This document shows positions 7,481-15,693 of a DNA stretch of 64,000 nt, piece by piece. The DNA is from Altererythrobacter sp. XM-24bin4 (lineage in GTDB: Bacteria; Pseudomonadota; Alphaproteobacteria; Sphingomonadales; Sphingomonadaceae): positions 711,183-775,182 of the forward strand of contig QCWG01000001.1 of the NCBI GenBank assembly GCA_003149575.1, read 5' to 3'. Below the pieces are notes generated by a model that was given only the letters and a program-made list of their open reading frames with translations, was not told the DNA's origin and made no database searches. Numbering within the stretch: the first letter of the stretch is position 1; each line of letters opens with the position of its first letter. A program made the position numbers and the translations under genes.

Positions 7481-8947
7481 ATGCGGATTGCGCTTGCTCT
7501 TCTCTCGGCCATGACAATGGTATCGTGTGGCCCTTCGACACCGGAGGGGCCGGTCAATGTTGCCATCATCGGAGACGCTGACAGCTTGATCTCAAGCGGG
7601 ATGCGCTTGTCACCGGCTGGCCAGCACTATCGCGCCGCAACGGCCGAAGGCCTCGTGACCATCGACGAAGCCGGCAATGTGGTCCCGGCATTGGCCGAGC
7701 GCTGGATCGTGACCGACGATGGCCTGAGCTATATCTTTCGCCTGCGCAATTCCGATTGGCCAAACGGTGCCGAGATGACCGCTGACGATATCCGCACCGC
7801 GCTTCGACGAAACATGCGCGATTTGCGCGGCACGTCATTGGGGCTGGACCTGTCGAAAGTCGACGAGATCCGCGATATGACCGGGCGTGTCATCGAAATC
7901 ACTTTGACGAGTCCGATGCCCGATTTTCTTCGCCTGCTTGCTCAACCGGAGATGGGTATTGTTCTAGAAGGCGGCGGCTCCGGACCTATGGTTCGATCTG
8001 ACCAGACTGACCCCTTGCCGGTTGTGCTCGAACCCATCCCACCCGAAGCACGCGGCTTTCCGGCACGCGAGGAATGGCAATCCCGTACGCGACCAGTGGC
8101 GGTCTCCGTCATGTCAGCGAGAGAAGCGGTGGATGCATTCTCTGATGGCGAGATTGATCTTGTCCTGAACGGTACACTGGCGGATTTGCCACTCGCGGAT
8201 ACCGGCCCGTTGACGCGTGGTACAATCAGGCTTGATGCCGCGCTTGGTCTGTTCGGCCTGATCGTTCGGAGCGATAGCGGGTTCCTGGCAGATCCGGCGC
8301 GCAGGCAGGCCCTGAGTCTGGCGATTGATCGTGGAGGCCTGTTGCAGCCGTTCAATGTCGGCGGCTGGCAATCGACCAGTTGGATCATTCCGCAAGAGCT
8401 GGCAGTGGGTGTGGCTGCTCTTGGCGACCGTTGGGCCAATCTTTCGCTGCAACAAAGGCGAGAGATAGCGAGCCGACGGGTTGCCGCTTGGGAAGGGGCA
8501 CAAGGGGAAGAGCTTGTGCTTCGTATCGGCCTACCAGAAGGGCCGGGCAGCGATACATTGTTCGAACAGCTGAGCAACGGTCTAGGGCAAATCGGTATCA
8601 CCGCAGTCCGAACGGGCATGGGCGAAGGTGCAGAATTGGAATTGCACGATCGGCTGGCAAGATTCTACTCGCCGCGATGGTTCTTGAACCAGTTTCATTG
8701 CCGCCTTGAACTGGGCCTCTGTTCTGAAGAGGTGGATGATCTGGTCGAGCAATCAATTGTAGAAAGAGATGCAGCTGTGAAGGCGCAACTGCTCGCCGCC
8801 GCACACATGCAGCTTATTGGATCAGAAGTTTTTATCCCGCTGGGCGCGCCCGTACGTTGGTCACTTGTTCGCGGCAACATAACGGGTTTCGAAGAGAACC
8901 GTTGGGGGCTGCACCCCTCGTTCCCGCTTTCACAACCTCCCACATAA
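7481..8947 (+). CDS. Peptide ABC transporter substrate-binding lipoprotein (SBP family 5)
   Basis: A solute-binding protein of the oligopeptide/nickel family, 488 residues from the ATG at 7481 (an in-frame TTG at 7454 would add nine residues). The N-terminus is a lipoprotein signal with lipobox TMVSC. Family features follow: AEGLVTIDEAGNVVPALAERW, then YIFRLRNSDWPNG, and ALSLAIDRGGLLQPF. It would be anchored in the inner membrane facing the periplasm. There is no permease or ATPase gene beside it, so it is an orphan. No good ribosome-binding site is seen for either start. Confidence 0.85.
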   Translation: MRIALALLSAMTMVSCGPSTPEGPVNVAIIGDADSLISSGMRLSPAGQHYRAATAEGLVTIDEAGNVVPALAERWIVTDDGLSYIFRLRNSDWPNGAEMTADDIRTALRRNMRDLRGTSLGLDLSKVDEIRDMTGRVIEITLTSPMPDFLRLLAQPEMGIVLEGGGSGPMVRSDQTDPLPVVLEPIPPEARGFPAREEWQSRTRPVAVSVMSAREAVDAFSDGEIDLVLNGTLADLPLADTGPLTRGTIRLDAALGLFGLIVRSDSGFLADPARRQALSLAIDRGGLLQPFNVGGWQSTSWIIPQELAVGVAALGDRWANLSLQQRREIASRRVAAWEGAQGEELVLRIGLPEGPGSDTLFEQLSNGLGQIGITAVRTGMGEGAELELHDRLARFYSPRWFLNQFHCRLELGLCSEEVDDLVEQSIVERDAAVKAQLLAAAHMQLIGSEVFIPLGAPVRWSLVRGNITGFEENRWGLHPSFPLSQPPT

Positions 8948-8965
8948 GCGAGGAAGGAGACGCAT

Positions 8966-9259
8966 TTGAACAATCCGGACGAACCGCAAATCGTTGGTAT
9001 ATCGCTGCCAACCGGAACTGACGTTCAATCGATCAGCCAGCGTGTGGAAGCAATGGAGATGCTCCTCGAGCGCAGTTTCAAAGTCCCGGGTACCAACTTT
9101 CCGATTGGTCTGGATTCAATCATAGGCCTCATACCCGTGCTGGGCGATATCGTGACGACAGCGTTGGGTGCCTACATTGTCTGGGCAGCGCGCAACCTTC
9201 GCATCATCAAGAAGCATCTGGACAAGCATCATCCCGAGGCGCGGATTATAGAGGGATAG
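8966..9259 (+). CDS. DUF4112 domain-containing small membrane protein
   Basis: A 97-residue protein with the DUF4112 core: FPIGLDSIIGLIPVLGDIV followed by a hydrophobic helix ALGAYIVWAARNL and a basic tail. It starts with TTG at 8966, supported by a strong AGGAAGGAGA ribosome-binding site at 8951-8960. It follows the binding-protein gene closely (18 bases) and is probably cotranscribed. Function is unknown. Confidence 0.85.
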   Translation: MNNPDEPQIVGISLPTGTDVQSISQRVEAMEMLLERSFKVPGTNFPIGLDSIIGLIPVLGDIVTTALGAYIVWAARNLRIIKKHLDKHHPEARIIEG

Positions 9260-9295
9260 TTTCCATTGTGACTGTTGCGGGTTAAAGCGTTCGCC

Positions 9296-9454
9296 ATGGC
9301 GAAAAGCGACGTAACTTACACCGGCTATCTCGATCTTGAGCGCATTATCGGCTTCAAGAAGGGGACCGGCGGCACACCCGGCGTGCCCTATCTGGCAGGC
9401 GTCCTGAAGCAGGCATTCTTCCCGGAACTGCTTAGCGTGCGGACCGCGATCTGA
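9296..9454 (+). pseudogene. kynA: Internally deleted remnant of tryptophan 2,3-dioxygenase
   Basis: A 52-codon in-frame ORF whose first 15 residues ([15 protein letters not shown]) match the N-terminus of tryptophan 2,3-dioxygenase and whose remainder ([18 protein letters not shown] through [12 protein letters not shown]) matches its extreme C-terminus. About 200 central residues, including the haem-ligand histidine and substrate pocket, are missing, so it cannot work as the enzyme. The stop overlaps the kynB start (TGATG), as expected for the original kynA-kynB-kynU operon. Both flanks of the junction normally encode Glu-Arg-Ile, which suggests deletion across a short direct repeat. Confidence 0.85.
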
Positions 9455-10101
9455 TGTCGCCCAGAAAACGTCAACGCATCTGGGACATTTCCCAAAAGCT
9501 GCACGCCGATGTGCCGGTTTGGCCCGGCGATACCGCGTTCGGGCAAGTTGACACCTGGCAGATCGGGGATGGTTCGCCGGTCAATGTATCCGCTCTTACC
9601 ATGTCGACCCATACCGGCGCGCACGCAGACGCGCCGCTGCACTATGATGCCGCGTCACCGGATATCGCATCGGTCGATCTGGACGCGTATCTGGGTGAGT
9701 GCCTGGTGGTCGATGCGCGCGATTGCGGGGCCGCGATCCAGCCTGAGATTTTGCCTGACTTGGGCGAAGCGCAGCGCATCTTGTTTCGGACCTATGACGC
9801 ATTCCCGCATGATGCATGGCGCGAGGATTTTACCGCGATCGCGGCAGAGACAGTAACCGAGCTCGCATCGCGCGGCGTCAGATTGGTCGGGATCGACAGC
9901 CCTTCGATTGATCCGCAGAACTCCAAGACAATGGATGCGCACAAGGCTGTGCTCACAGCGGATATGCGCATCCTTGAAGGTTTGGTGCTCGATAGCGTGC
10001 CGGCCGGGCGTTACGAGCTGATCGCACTGCCTCTGCCCATCGCGGGCGGCGATGCGTCGCCGGTGCGGGCGATATTAAGGGAGCTGGCAGATGCTGGATA
10101 G
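9454..10101 (+). CDS. kynB: Arylformamidase (kynurenine formamidase)
   Basis: A 215-residue member of the KynB/cyclase family. It hydrolyses N-formyl-L-kynurenine to L-kynurenine and formate. The metal-binding signature HTGAHADAP (the HxGTHxDxP motif) is at about residues 53-61, preceded by VPVWPGDTAF, and a conserved GIDSPSIDPQ segment follows. It sits between the kynA remnant and kynU, overlapping both. With kynA destroyed, its substrate would have to come from another dioxygenase or from outside. Confidence 0.93.
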   Translation: MSPRKRQRIWDISQKLHADVPVWPGDTAFGQVDTWQIGDGSPVNVSALTMSTHTGAHADAPLHYDAASPDIASVDLDAYLGECLVVDARDCGAAIQPEILPDLGEAQRILFRTYDAFPHDAWREDFTAIAAETVTELASRGVRLVGIDSPSIDPQNSKTMDAHKAVLTADMRILEGLVLDSVPAGRYELIALPLPIAGGDASPVRAILRELADAG

Positions 10102-11320
10102 GGCGCGTGAGCTAGATGGTGCCGACCCGCTTGACGGTTTCCGTGATCGCTTCACGCTGCCAGATGGGGTGATCTACCTTGATGGCAACTCGCTTGGGGC
10201 GCTCCCGAAGGCGGCCGTTGAGCGGGTTCATCAGGTCGTAACGGGTGAATGGGGCGAAGGCCTGATCCGAAGCTGGAACGCCTCTGATCTTGGGGTGGGC
10301 TGGATAAATCTGCCGCAGCGGATCGGGGCAAAGATCGCCCCGATGATCGGCGCGCGCGCGAGCGAAGTGATCGTAGCGGACAGCGTCTCCGCAAACCTGT
10401 TCAAGCTCATCAGCGCGGCGCTCACAATGCGTCCCGGCCGCAAGGTTATCCTGTCCGAACTGGGCAATTTCCCGACTGACCTCTACATGATCCAGGGTTT
10501 GCAGGAGCAGGGATTGGCCGAGCAACGGCTGGCCGCGCGCGAGCAGATCGCTGACGCATTTGACGATGATGTAGCGCTGCTTTTGCTGACTCATGTTCAC
10601 TACAAGAGCGGCGCAATGCATGACATGGCGGCGCTGACCAATGCCGCGCACGAAGCTGGCGCGCTGGTGCTTTGGGATCTGTCGCACACAGGCGGCGCGA
10701 TGCCGGTCGATCTTAATGCTGTCGGCGCGGATTTCGCGGTTGGCTGCGGGTACAAATATCTGTGCGGGGGGCCCGGCGCGCCCGCCTATGCTTTCGTTGC
10801 TGGGCGGCACCATGAAACGCTGAGCCAGCCTTTGTCCGGCTGGATGGGGCATGCGCGGCCCTTTGCATTTGACGATGCTTACATTCCTGCGCCCGGTGTC
10901 GACCGATTGCTTTGCGGCACGCCGCAAGTTCTCTCCATGTCCGCGCTGGAAGTGGGCGTCGATCTGATCGCGGAGATTGGCGTTGATCGGCTTTATGCCA
11001 AGTCTCAGGCGCTGTCCGAATTCTTTCTCGAATGCTTGTCAGACCGCGATATCGCGCTTGAGCTGGTTAGCCCATCAGACAGCATTAGGCGTGGCAGCCA
11101 GCTCAGTTTCCGGCATGAGAATGCCTACGCCATTTGTCAGGCACTGATCGCCCGCGGCGTGATCGGCGATTTCCGTGATCCGGATATTTTGCGGTTGGGC
11201 TTTGCGCCGGCATACTTGCGGTTCGAGGATATGGCCGAGGCCGTGCGTCATCTGGCCGAGGTGCTGCAAACCGGCGAATGGCAACGCGACGAATTCAATC
11301 AAAGAGCGGCGGTGACTTGA
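10091..11320 (+). CDS. kynU: Kynureninase
   Basis: A 409-residue PLP enzyme of aminotransferase class V that cleaves kynurenine to anthranilate and alanine. Recognisable regions: IYLDGNSLGALPKAA near the N-terminus, the LWDLSHTGGAMP block with the cofactor-contacting Asp and His, and the Schiff-base lysine in GCGYKYLCGGPG. Its ATG at 10091 lies inside the last codons of kynB (11-base overlap), so translation is coupled. Length is normal for the family. Confidence 0.95.
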   Translation: MLDRARELDGADPLDGFRDRFTLPDGVIYLDGNSLGALPKAAVERVHQVVTGEWGEGLIRSWNASDLGVGWINLPQRIGAKIAPMIGARASEVIVADSVSANLFKLISAALTMRPGRKVILSELGNFPTDLYMIQGLQEQGLAEQRLAAREQIADAFDDDVALLLLTHVHYKSGAMHDMAALTNAAHEAGALVLWDLSHTGGAMPVDLNAVGADFAVGCGYKYLCGGPGAPAYAFVAGRHHETLSQPLSGWMGHARPFAFDDAYIPAPGVDRLLCGTPQVLSMSALEVGVDLIAEIGVDRLYAKSQALSEFFLECLSDRDIALELVSPSDSIRRGSQLSFRHENAYAICQALIARGVIGDFRDPDILRLGFAPAYLRFEDMAEAVRHLAEVLQTGEWQRDEFNQRAAVT

Positions 11321-11428
11321 GTATTCGATCTCGAGGCGGAAAAGATGCATGCCAACTGTACGAGATTGGCGCTACGCGCGTCTTATTGGTAGATATCAAT
11401 CACAGACCGCAGTTCTAGGGAGGATCGC

Positions 11429-11940
11429 ATGGAAATCGTCATCGATGGGCTGCTATGGTTCACCGCCATTTCGGTGGGTATCATGGCGGGTGTTTACTTT
11501 ACCTTCTCGGCATTTGTGATGCGATCGAGGCCCCGGCGGGGATGCTTGCCATGCAGTCGATCAATCGGATCATCCTCAAATCGGTATTCTTGCCGATCTT
11601 CTTTGGCAGCTCGCTCGCCGCAGCGGCCCTTGTGGTACTGATGCTGTTTGAGCCATCCTTGCCTGGCGCGCAGTGGGCGCTTGCGGGAAGCGGCCTATAC
11701 TTCCTGGGCATGTTCGTTGTTACGGTGGTCGGGAATGTTCCGCTGAACAATCGCCTGGAATCGACCGATGCAAATGGATCTGGTGGCAGCGAGATGTGAG
11801 CTGTTTATCTCGCGAAATGGACCGTTTGGAACCATGTGCGCACCATCGCCTGCACCCTATCGCTCGCATTGCTGATCGCAGCGATTGCCGTTCGCATCTT
11901 GTACTGCTGGGGTGTTTGGCGATGTCCGCAACTGACTGAT
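11429..11940 (+). pseudogene. Broken DUF1772 (anthrone oxygenase family) membrane protein gene
   Basis: The pieces of one DUF1772 protein lie in order but cannot be read through. The N-terminus (WFTAISVGIMAGVYFTFSAF) is in the frame starting at ATG 11429; near 11519-11524 the frame changes, and the next segment (MLAMQSINRIILKSVFLPIFF and GNVPLNNRLES) is in another frame. That frame meets TGA at 11797-11799 where the family normally has Trp, and the C-terminal WTVWNHVRTIA segment continues after it in the same frame. One frameshift and one nonsense change thus separate it from a normal 150-160-residue protein. Confidence 0.75.
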
Positions 11941-11956
11941 TGGCAGGCGCCACCAA

Positions 11957-12565
11957 TCACTCTTCCAGTTCGATGTCCCAATAGAGGTAATCGCGCCAGG
12001 TCTCATGCAAATGGTTGGGCGGGAATAGCCGTCCGCGCTGCTGCAATTGCCAGCTGGTCGGGCGGATCGGCCGCTCGCGCAGATGCATATGCGCCTGTTG
12101 CGGTGTTCGCCCGCCCTTCTTCAAATTGCACGGCGCGCAGGCGCTGCTGATGTTTTCCCAAGTGGTCTTCCCGCCCAAGCGGCGCGGGATCACATGGTCA
12201 AAGGTCAGATTGTCGCCGCTGCCACAATATTGGCATTCAAAGCTGTCACGCAGAAACACGTTAAAACGTGTGAAGGCGGGGAATTCGTTTTGCCTGACAT
12301 ATTGTCGCAGGGCGATAACGCTTGGAATCTTCATGTCGAGCGAGGGCGAGTGCACTTCGCGTTCATAGCTGGCGACAATGTCTACCCGGTCAAGGAACAC
12401 TGCTTTGATCGCGGTTTGCCAGGGCCACAGGCTAAGCGGGTAATAGGATAGCGGGGTGTAGTCCGCATTCAGCACCAGCGCGGGGCATGCCGACAGATTG
12501 CGTGTCGGATCCTCCTCCGCCCGTCGGAAGTGAGCCGCAGTTTCGATCAGTTCGGTTTTGAACAC
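11957..12565 (-). CDS. HNH endonuclease family protein
   Basis: A 202-residue protein with a CxxC (CQYCGSGDNLTFDHV) followed by the HNH core FDHVIPRRLGGKTTWENISSA and a second CxxC-type pair (CAPCN). It belongs to the widespread chromosomal HNH family of alphaproteobacteria that begins with ALVLNADYTPLSYYPLSLW; its cellular role is not established. Translation starts at GTG 12565 after an AGGGAGG site ten bases upstream. Nothing around it suggests a mobile element or restriction system. Confidence 0.88.
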   Translation of the reverse strand: MFKTELIETAAHFRRAEEDPTRNLSACPALVLNADYTPLSYYPLSLWPWQTAIKAVFLDRVDIVASYEREVHSPSLDMKIPSVIALRQYVRQNEFPAFTRFNVFLRDSFECQYCGSGDNLTFDHVIPRRLGGKTTWENISSACAPCNLKKGGRTPQQAHMHLRERPIRPTSWQLQQRGRLFPPNHLHETWRDYLYWDIELEE

Positions 12566-12693
12566 GGTTTGCGTGCCTCCCTGATTGATTGCAAAGAATC
12601 ATTTGCTGACAAAAGCGTCAACCCCGTGACAAATGCGCTTTCCACAAGCATGATTTGACGCACACGCGGGCAGGCAGGGAATTTGAGTCAACA

Positions 12694-13521
12694 ATGGTCG
12701 TCACCAGATTCGCTCCAAGCCCTAATGGCATGCTGCATCTGGGCCATGCATGGTCCGCGATTATTGCGCATGATCTGGCGAAGGAAAGAGGCGGCCGGTT
12801 TCTTCTGCGCATCGAGGATATCGACGGCGTGCGAAGCAAGCCCGAGCTGGCCGACGAATTTCGCCGTGATCTGGAATGGTTGGGGCTGGAGTGGGAAGAA
12901 GTCCCGGCGCAATCGACGCGGCTGGACAGCTATCAAGTAGCTGCAAAGCAATTGCAGGATGCGGGCCTGCTCTATCCCTGCGCCTGCACCCGGTCAGAGA
13001 TTGCCGCTTTGCAGCCGCGCATTGGGCCAGAGGGCTTGGTGTATCCCGGAACTTGCAAGGGCAAGCGCGTAGATGAAGGTAAGCAAACGGTGTTGCGGCT
13101 CGATGTCGAAGAGGCGATGGCGCGCGTTGGAGAGATTGTCTGGGAAGACGAGATCGCTGGTATCGCAGTGGCTGACCCGCGCCCATTTGGCGATGTGGTG
13201 CTGGTGCGCAAGGAAGGCCCGGCAAGCTATCATCTGGCCGCGACGCTGGACGATGCGGCAGATAGTGTGACGCTGGTCACGCGCGGCGCGGATCTGTTCA
13301 CTTCCACGCATATCCACCGCGTACTGCAAGAACTGCTACAGTTGCCCGTGCCCATTTGGCATCACCACCAGCTGTTGCTTGATGACACTGGAGAGAAACT
13401 TGCGAAACGCCGCGACAGCCGCTCTCTCGCGGACCTGCGCGGTGCCGGAGTAGATGGGCGTCAACTCGCAGATAATCTTCTTTGCGGGAACCTTCCTGCT
13501 GGCATTTCGCTGTCTGAGTAG
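12694..13521 (+). CDS. gluQ: Glutamyl-Q tRNA(Asp) synthetase
   Basis: A 275-residue class I synthetase paralogue that lacks the anticodon-binding domain. It attaches glutamate to queuosine at position 34 of tRNA(Asp). Seen: TRFAPSPNGMLHLGH with the HIGH-type motif at 15-18, the zinc-type CACTR with a later YPGTC, and the KMSKS equivalent KLAKR near the C-terminus. I start at ATG 12694; the longer TTG start at 12655 adds residues outside the family. It stands upstream of a HIG1-type gene and the cobalamin adenosyltransferase, in the same direction. Confidence 0.92.
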   Translation: MVVTRFAPSPNGMLHLGHAWSAIIAHDLAKERGGRFLLRIEDIDGVRSKPELADEFRRDLEWLGLEWEEVPAQSTRLDSYQVAAKQLQDAGLLYPCACTRSEIAALQPRIGPEGLVYPGTCKGKRVDEGKQTVLRLDVEEAMARVGEIVWEDEIAGIAVADPRPFGDVVLVRKEGPASYHLAATLDDAADSVTLVTRGADLFTSTHIHRVLQELLQLPVPIWHHHQLLLDDTGEKLAKRRDSRSLADLRGAGVDGRQLADNLLCGNLPAGISLSE

Positions 13522-13533
13522 TAGGTAGGTGAT

Positions 13534-13764
13534 ATGCACGTTATTCTGATTATTGCGCTTGTCATATTGATGGCATTGGTGGTGTTCTCGCTGGTTCGCG
13601 GCGTTGTGGCGTTTCTCAAGACGACCAAGATTGATCTGGAATCGGGCGAAGGCGAAACCGTCAAGGAAATGCAGTTGATGCAGAACAAGGCGATGTTCGC
13701 GCGTATAAAATATCAAGCGCTTGCTGTGGCATTGGTCGCCATTCTGCTAGCCGTTTCGCAATAG
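13534..13764 (+). CDS. HIG1-domain twin transmembrane small protein
   Basis: A 76-residue protein with two membrane helices, residues 3-27 and about 57-74, joined by an acidic linker. The second half, MQNKAMFARIKYQALAVALV, is the hypoxia-induced-gene-1 (HIG1) domain. Bacterial and mitochondrial relatives associate with cytochrome oxidase; that role here is inference. It lies between gluQ and the cobalamin adenosyltransferase with short spacers, probably one transcript. Confidence 0.88.
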   Translation: MHVILIIALVILMALVVFSLVRGVVAFLKTTKIDLESGEGETVKEMQLMQNKAMFARIKYQALAVALVAILLAVSQ

Positions 13765-13785
13765 CGACAAAGTTCAGCGATCCGC

Positions 13786-14361
13786 ATGGTCAAGCTCAAC
13801 AAGATATACACACGAACTGGCGATGATGGCACGACCGGCCTGGTCGATGGGTCACGCGTTGCCAAAGCTTCCTCGCGGATCGAAGCGATCGGCAAAGTGG
13901 ACGAGGCGAATAGCGCGATCGGCTTGGCTGCTGCCTCTCTAGAATCAGGCGCGCATGCTGATGCTTTGTTCCGGATCCAGAATGACATGTTCGATCTGGG
14001 TGCCGACCTTGCCACGCCGGCTCCTGATGCGGATTTTGCGCCATCGGAAATGGTCCTGCGCGTAACGCAGGAACAGGTCGATTGGATCGAGCAGGCAATT
14101 GACAGATTGAATGAATCTCTGGAACCGCTGTCGAGCTTTGTCTTGCCGGGCGGAAGCGAAGCGGCTGCGCGCACGCATGTGGCACGGGCTTCGGTTCGCG
14201 CCGGAGAGCGTGCTGTGACCGCCTTGGCGGCTGAGGAACCGATAAACCCGGCGGCCGTCGCCTACATCAACCGGCTGTCAGACTATCTTTTCGTGTTGGC
14301 GCGCGTGTTGAATGCCAATGGCGCGGATGACGTGAAATGGGTGCCAGGCGCGAACCGTTAG
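13786..14361 (+). CDS. pduO: Cob(I)yrinic acid a,c-diamide adenosyltransferase, PduO type
   Basis: A 191-residue PduO-type ATP:cob(I)alamin adenosyltransferase, which makes coenzyme B12. The ATP-binding N-terminus IYTRTGDDGTTGLVDGSR is complete, as are the RASVRAGER helix and the NRLSDYLFVLAR block that closes the corrin site. It is located in the cytoplasm and would serve enzymes such as methylmalonyl-CoA mutase or class II ribonucleotide reductase, neither of which is in this window. Confidence 0.93.
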   Translation: MVKLNKIYTRTGDDGTTGLVDGSRVAKASSRIEAIGKVDEANSAIGLAAASLESGAHADALFRIQNDMFDLGADLATPAPDADFAPSEMVLRVTQEQVDWIEQAIDRLNESLEPLSSFVLPGGSEAAARTHVARASVRAGERAVTALAAEEPINPAAVAYINRLSDYLFVLARVLNANGADDVKWVPGANR

Positions 14362-14458
14362 AATTTGTCCGCTGACATCTCGGCGCTAGCCAAGCCGGAA
14401 AACCGCCGCTAACAGCCTTCGCATAGCAAATGCTGCAGTTGCGAAGGGATTGATCATC

Positions 14459-15328
14459 ATGCGGACAGTTGGCGTAATCGGCGCAGGCCAAATGGGCACC
14501 GGGATTGCCCAGACCGTGGCTCAGCACGGGATGCAAGTCATGCTGGCCGATGTTGATCTCGCACGGGCAGAAGCGGGCAAAGCGACAATCGAGAAGGCGC
14601 TGGGCAAGCTGGTTGGGCGCGGCAAGGTCGAGATCGACCAGGCAGAAGCCACTCTCGCCCGGATCACGCCTATTGCCGATTATGCACCAATGGCTGATGC
14701 CGGTTTGATCATTGAAGCCGCGACTGAGCGCGAAGAAATCAAGAAAGCTATCTTCGAATCTGCCGGTGTCGTTCTTGATCCGCAAGCGATCATGGCCAGC
14801 AACACCAGTTCGATTCCAATTACCCGTATGGCGAACTTCTTGCCCGACCCAGCTCGTTTTATCGGGTTGCACTTCTTCAATCCGGTGCCGGTGATGGGCC
14901 TAATCGAAGTCATTCCGGGCCTGGCAACGGCAGCGGAAACCACTGCGACAATCTCCGCCTTTGCAGAAGGGCTGGGCAAGCAAGTCGTCCTCAGTCAGGA
15001 TGAACCAGGATTTGTTGTGAACCGCATCCTGCTGCCTATGATTAACGAAGCGGTGTTTGTTCTGGGCCAGTCAACTGCAAGCATTGCCGATATCGACAAA
15101 GGGTGTCGCTTGGGCCTGAATCACCCGATGGGGCCGCTGGAGCTCGCTGATTTTGTCGGGCTGGATACCTGCTTCGAGATTATCAAGGTGCTCTACGAAA
15201 CGACCGGTGACAGCAAATATCGCCCGGCTCCCTTACTGGTGAAATATGTCGAGGCGGGCTGGCTGGGCCGCAAGACGGGCCGCGGTTTCTACGACTACAC
15301 AGGCGAGGCGCCTGTTCCGACGCGCTAG
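14459..15328 (+). CDS. hbd: 3-hydroxybutyryl-CoA dehydrogenase
   Basis: A 289-residue NAD-dependent short 3-hydroxyacyl-CoA dehydrogenase. The N-terminal Rossmann motif is [14 protein letters not shown], the catalytic-histidine block is [18 protein letters not shown], and the C-terminal domain contains the conserved [19 protein letters not shown]. The ATG at 14459 has a GAAGGGA site ten bases before it; the TTG at 14450 is not needed. It interconverts 3-hydroxybutyryl-CoA and acetoacetyl-CoA in fatty acid or hydroxybutyrate metabolism, which would link it to the acetoacetate CoA-transferase genes at 37 kb. Confidence 0.92.
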   Translation: MRTVGVIGAGQMGTGIAQTVAQHGMQVMLADVDLARAEAGKATIEKALGKLVGRGKVEIDQAEATLARITPIADYAPMADAGLIIEAATEREEIKKAIFESAGVVLDPQAIMASNTSSIPITRMANFLPDPARFIGLHFFNPVPVMGLIEVIPGLATAAETTATISAFAEGLGKQVVLSQDEPGFVVNRILLPMINEAVFVLGQSTASIADIDKGCRLGLNHPMGPLELADFVGLDTCFEIIKVLYETTGDSKYRPAPLLVKYVEAGWLGRKTGRGFYDYTGEAPVPTR

Positions 15329-15667
15329 CTAAAATTCATCTTCCAGATAATATTCGTCGCCATCAGCCGGATCAAATTCGTCCGGGGTCGGATCAAAACC
15401 GGATGTGTCGTCAATCAAGTCGGTATCCTCTGCCCAGCCATCAATTTCAATGACTTCGCTGGACCGTTGCACTTGCCGCATGGGCTGAGGGTTTGCATTG
15501 AACTCCTGTCGCGCCGATGCCTTGGCCGCGTTGTTCTCGACGCTCGCCGCCGCATGCACCAATGCGCCCTCCCGGTCTTCAGAACCGACCAGGATCACGG
15601 TACCAAACATGGTCGCGCCAACCATCATCAACGCCTTTTTCGGACTTTGAAAAATGCTCTTCGACAT
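15329..15667 (-). CDS. Hypothetical protein, membrane-anchored with acidic tail
   Basis: A 112-residue protein with a single hydrophobic segment at about residues 12-27 (ALMMVGATMFGTVILVG), then a hydrophilic stretch and a very acidic C-terminus rich in Asp and Glu ending DEYYLEDEF. No family recognised. The segment could be a signal anchor with the acidic tail in the periplasm. It converges with hbd, whose stop is directly adjacent, and follows mutS on the same strand as mutS, separated by 26 bases. Confidence 0.65.
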   Translation of the reverse strand: MSKSIFQSPKKALMMVGATMFGTVILVGSEDREGALVHAAASVENNAAKASARQEFNANPQPMRQVQRSSEVIEIDGWAEDTDLIDDTSGFDPTPDEFDPADGDEYYLEDEF

Positions 15668-15693
15668 AATACGAAGACATAGCCGATTGGGCG

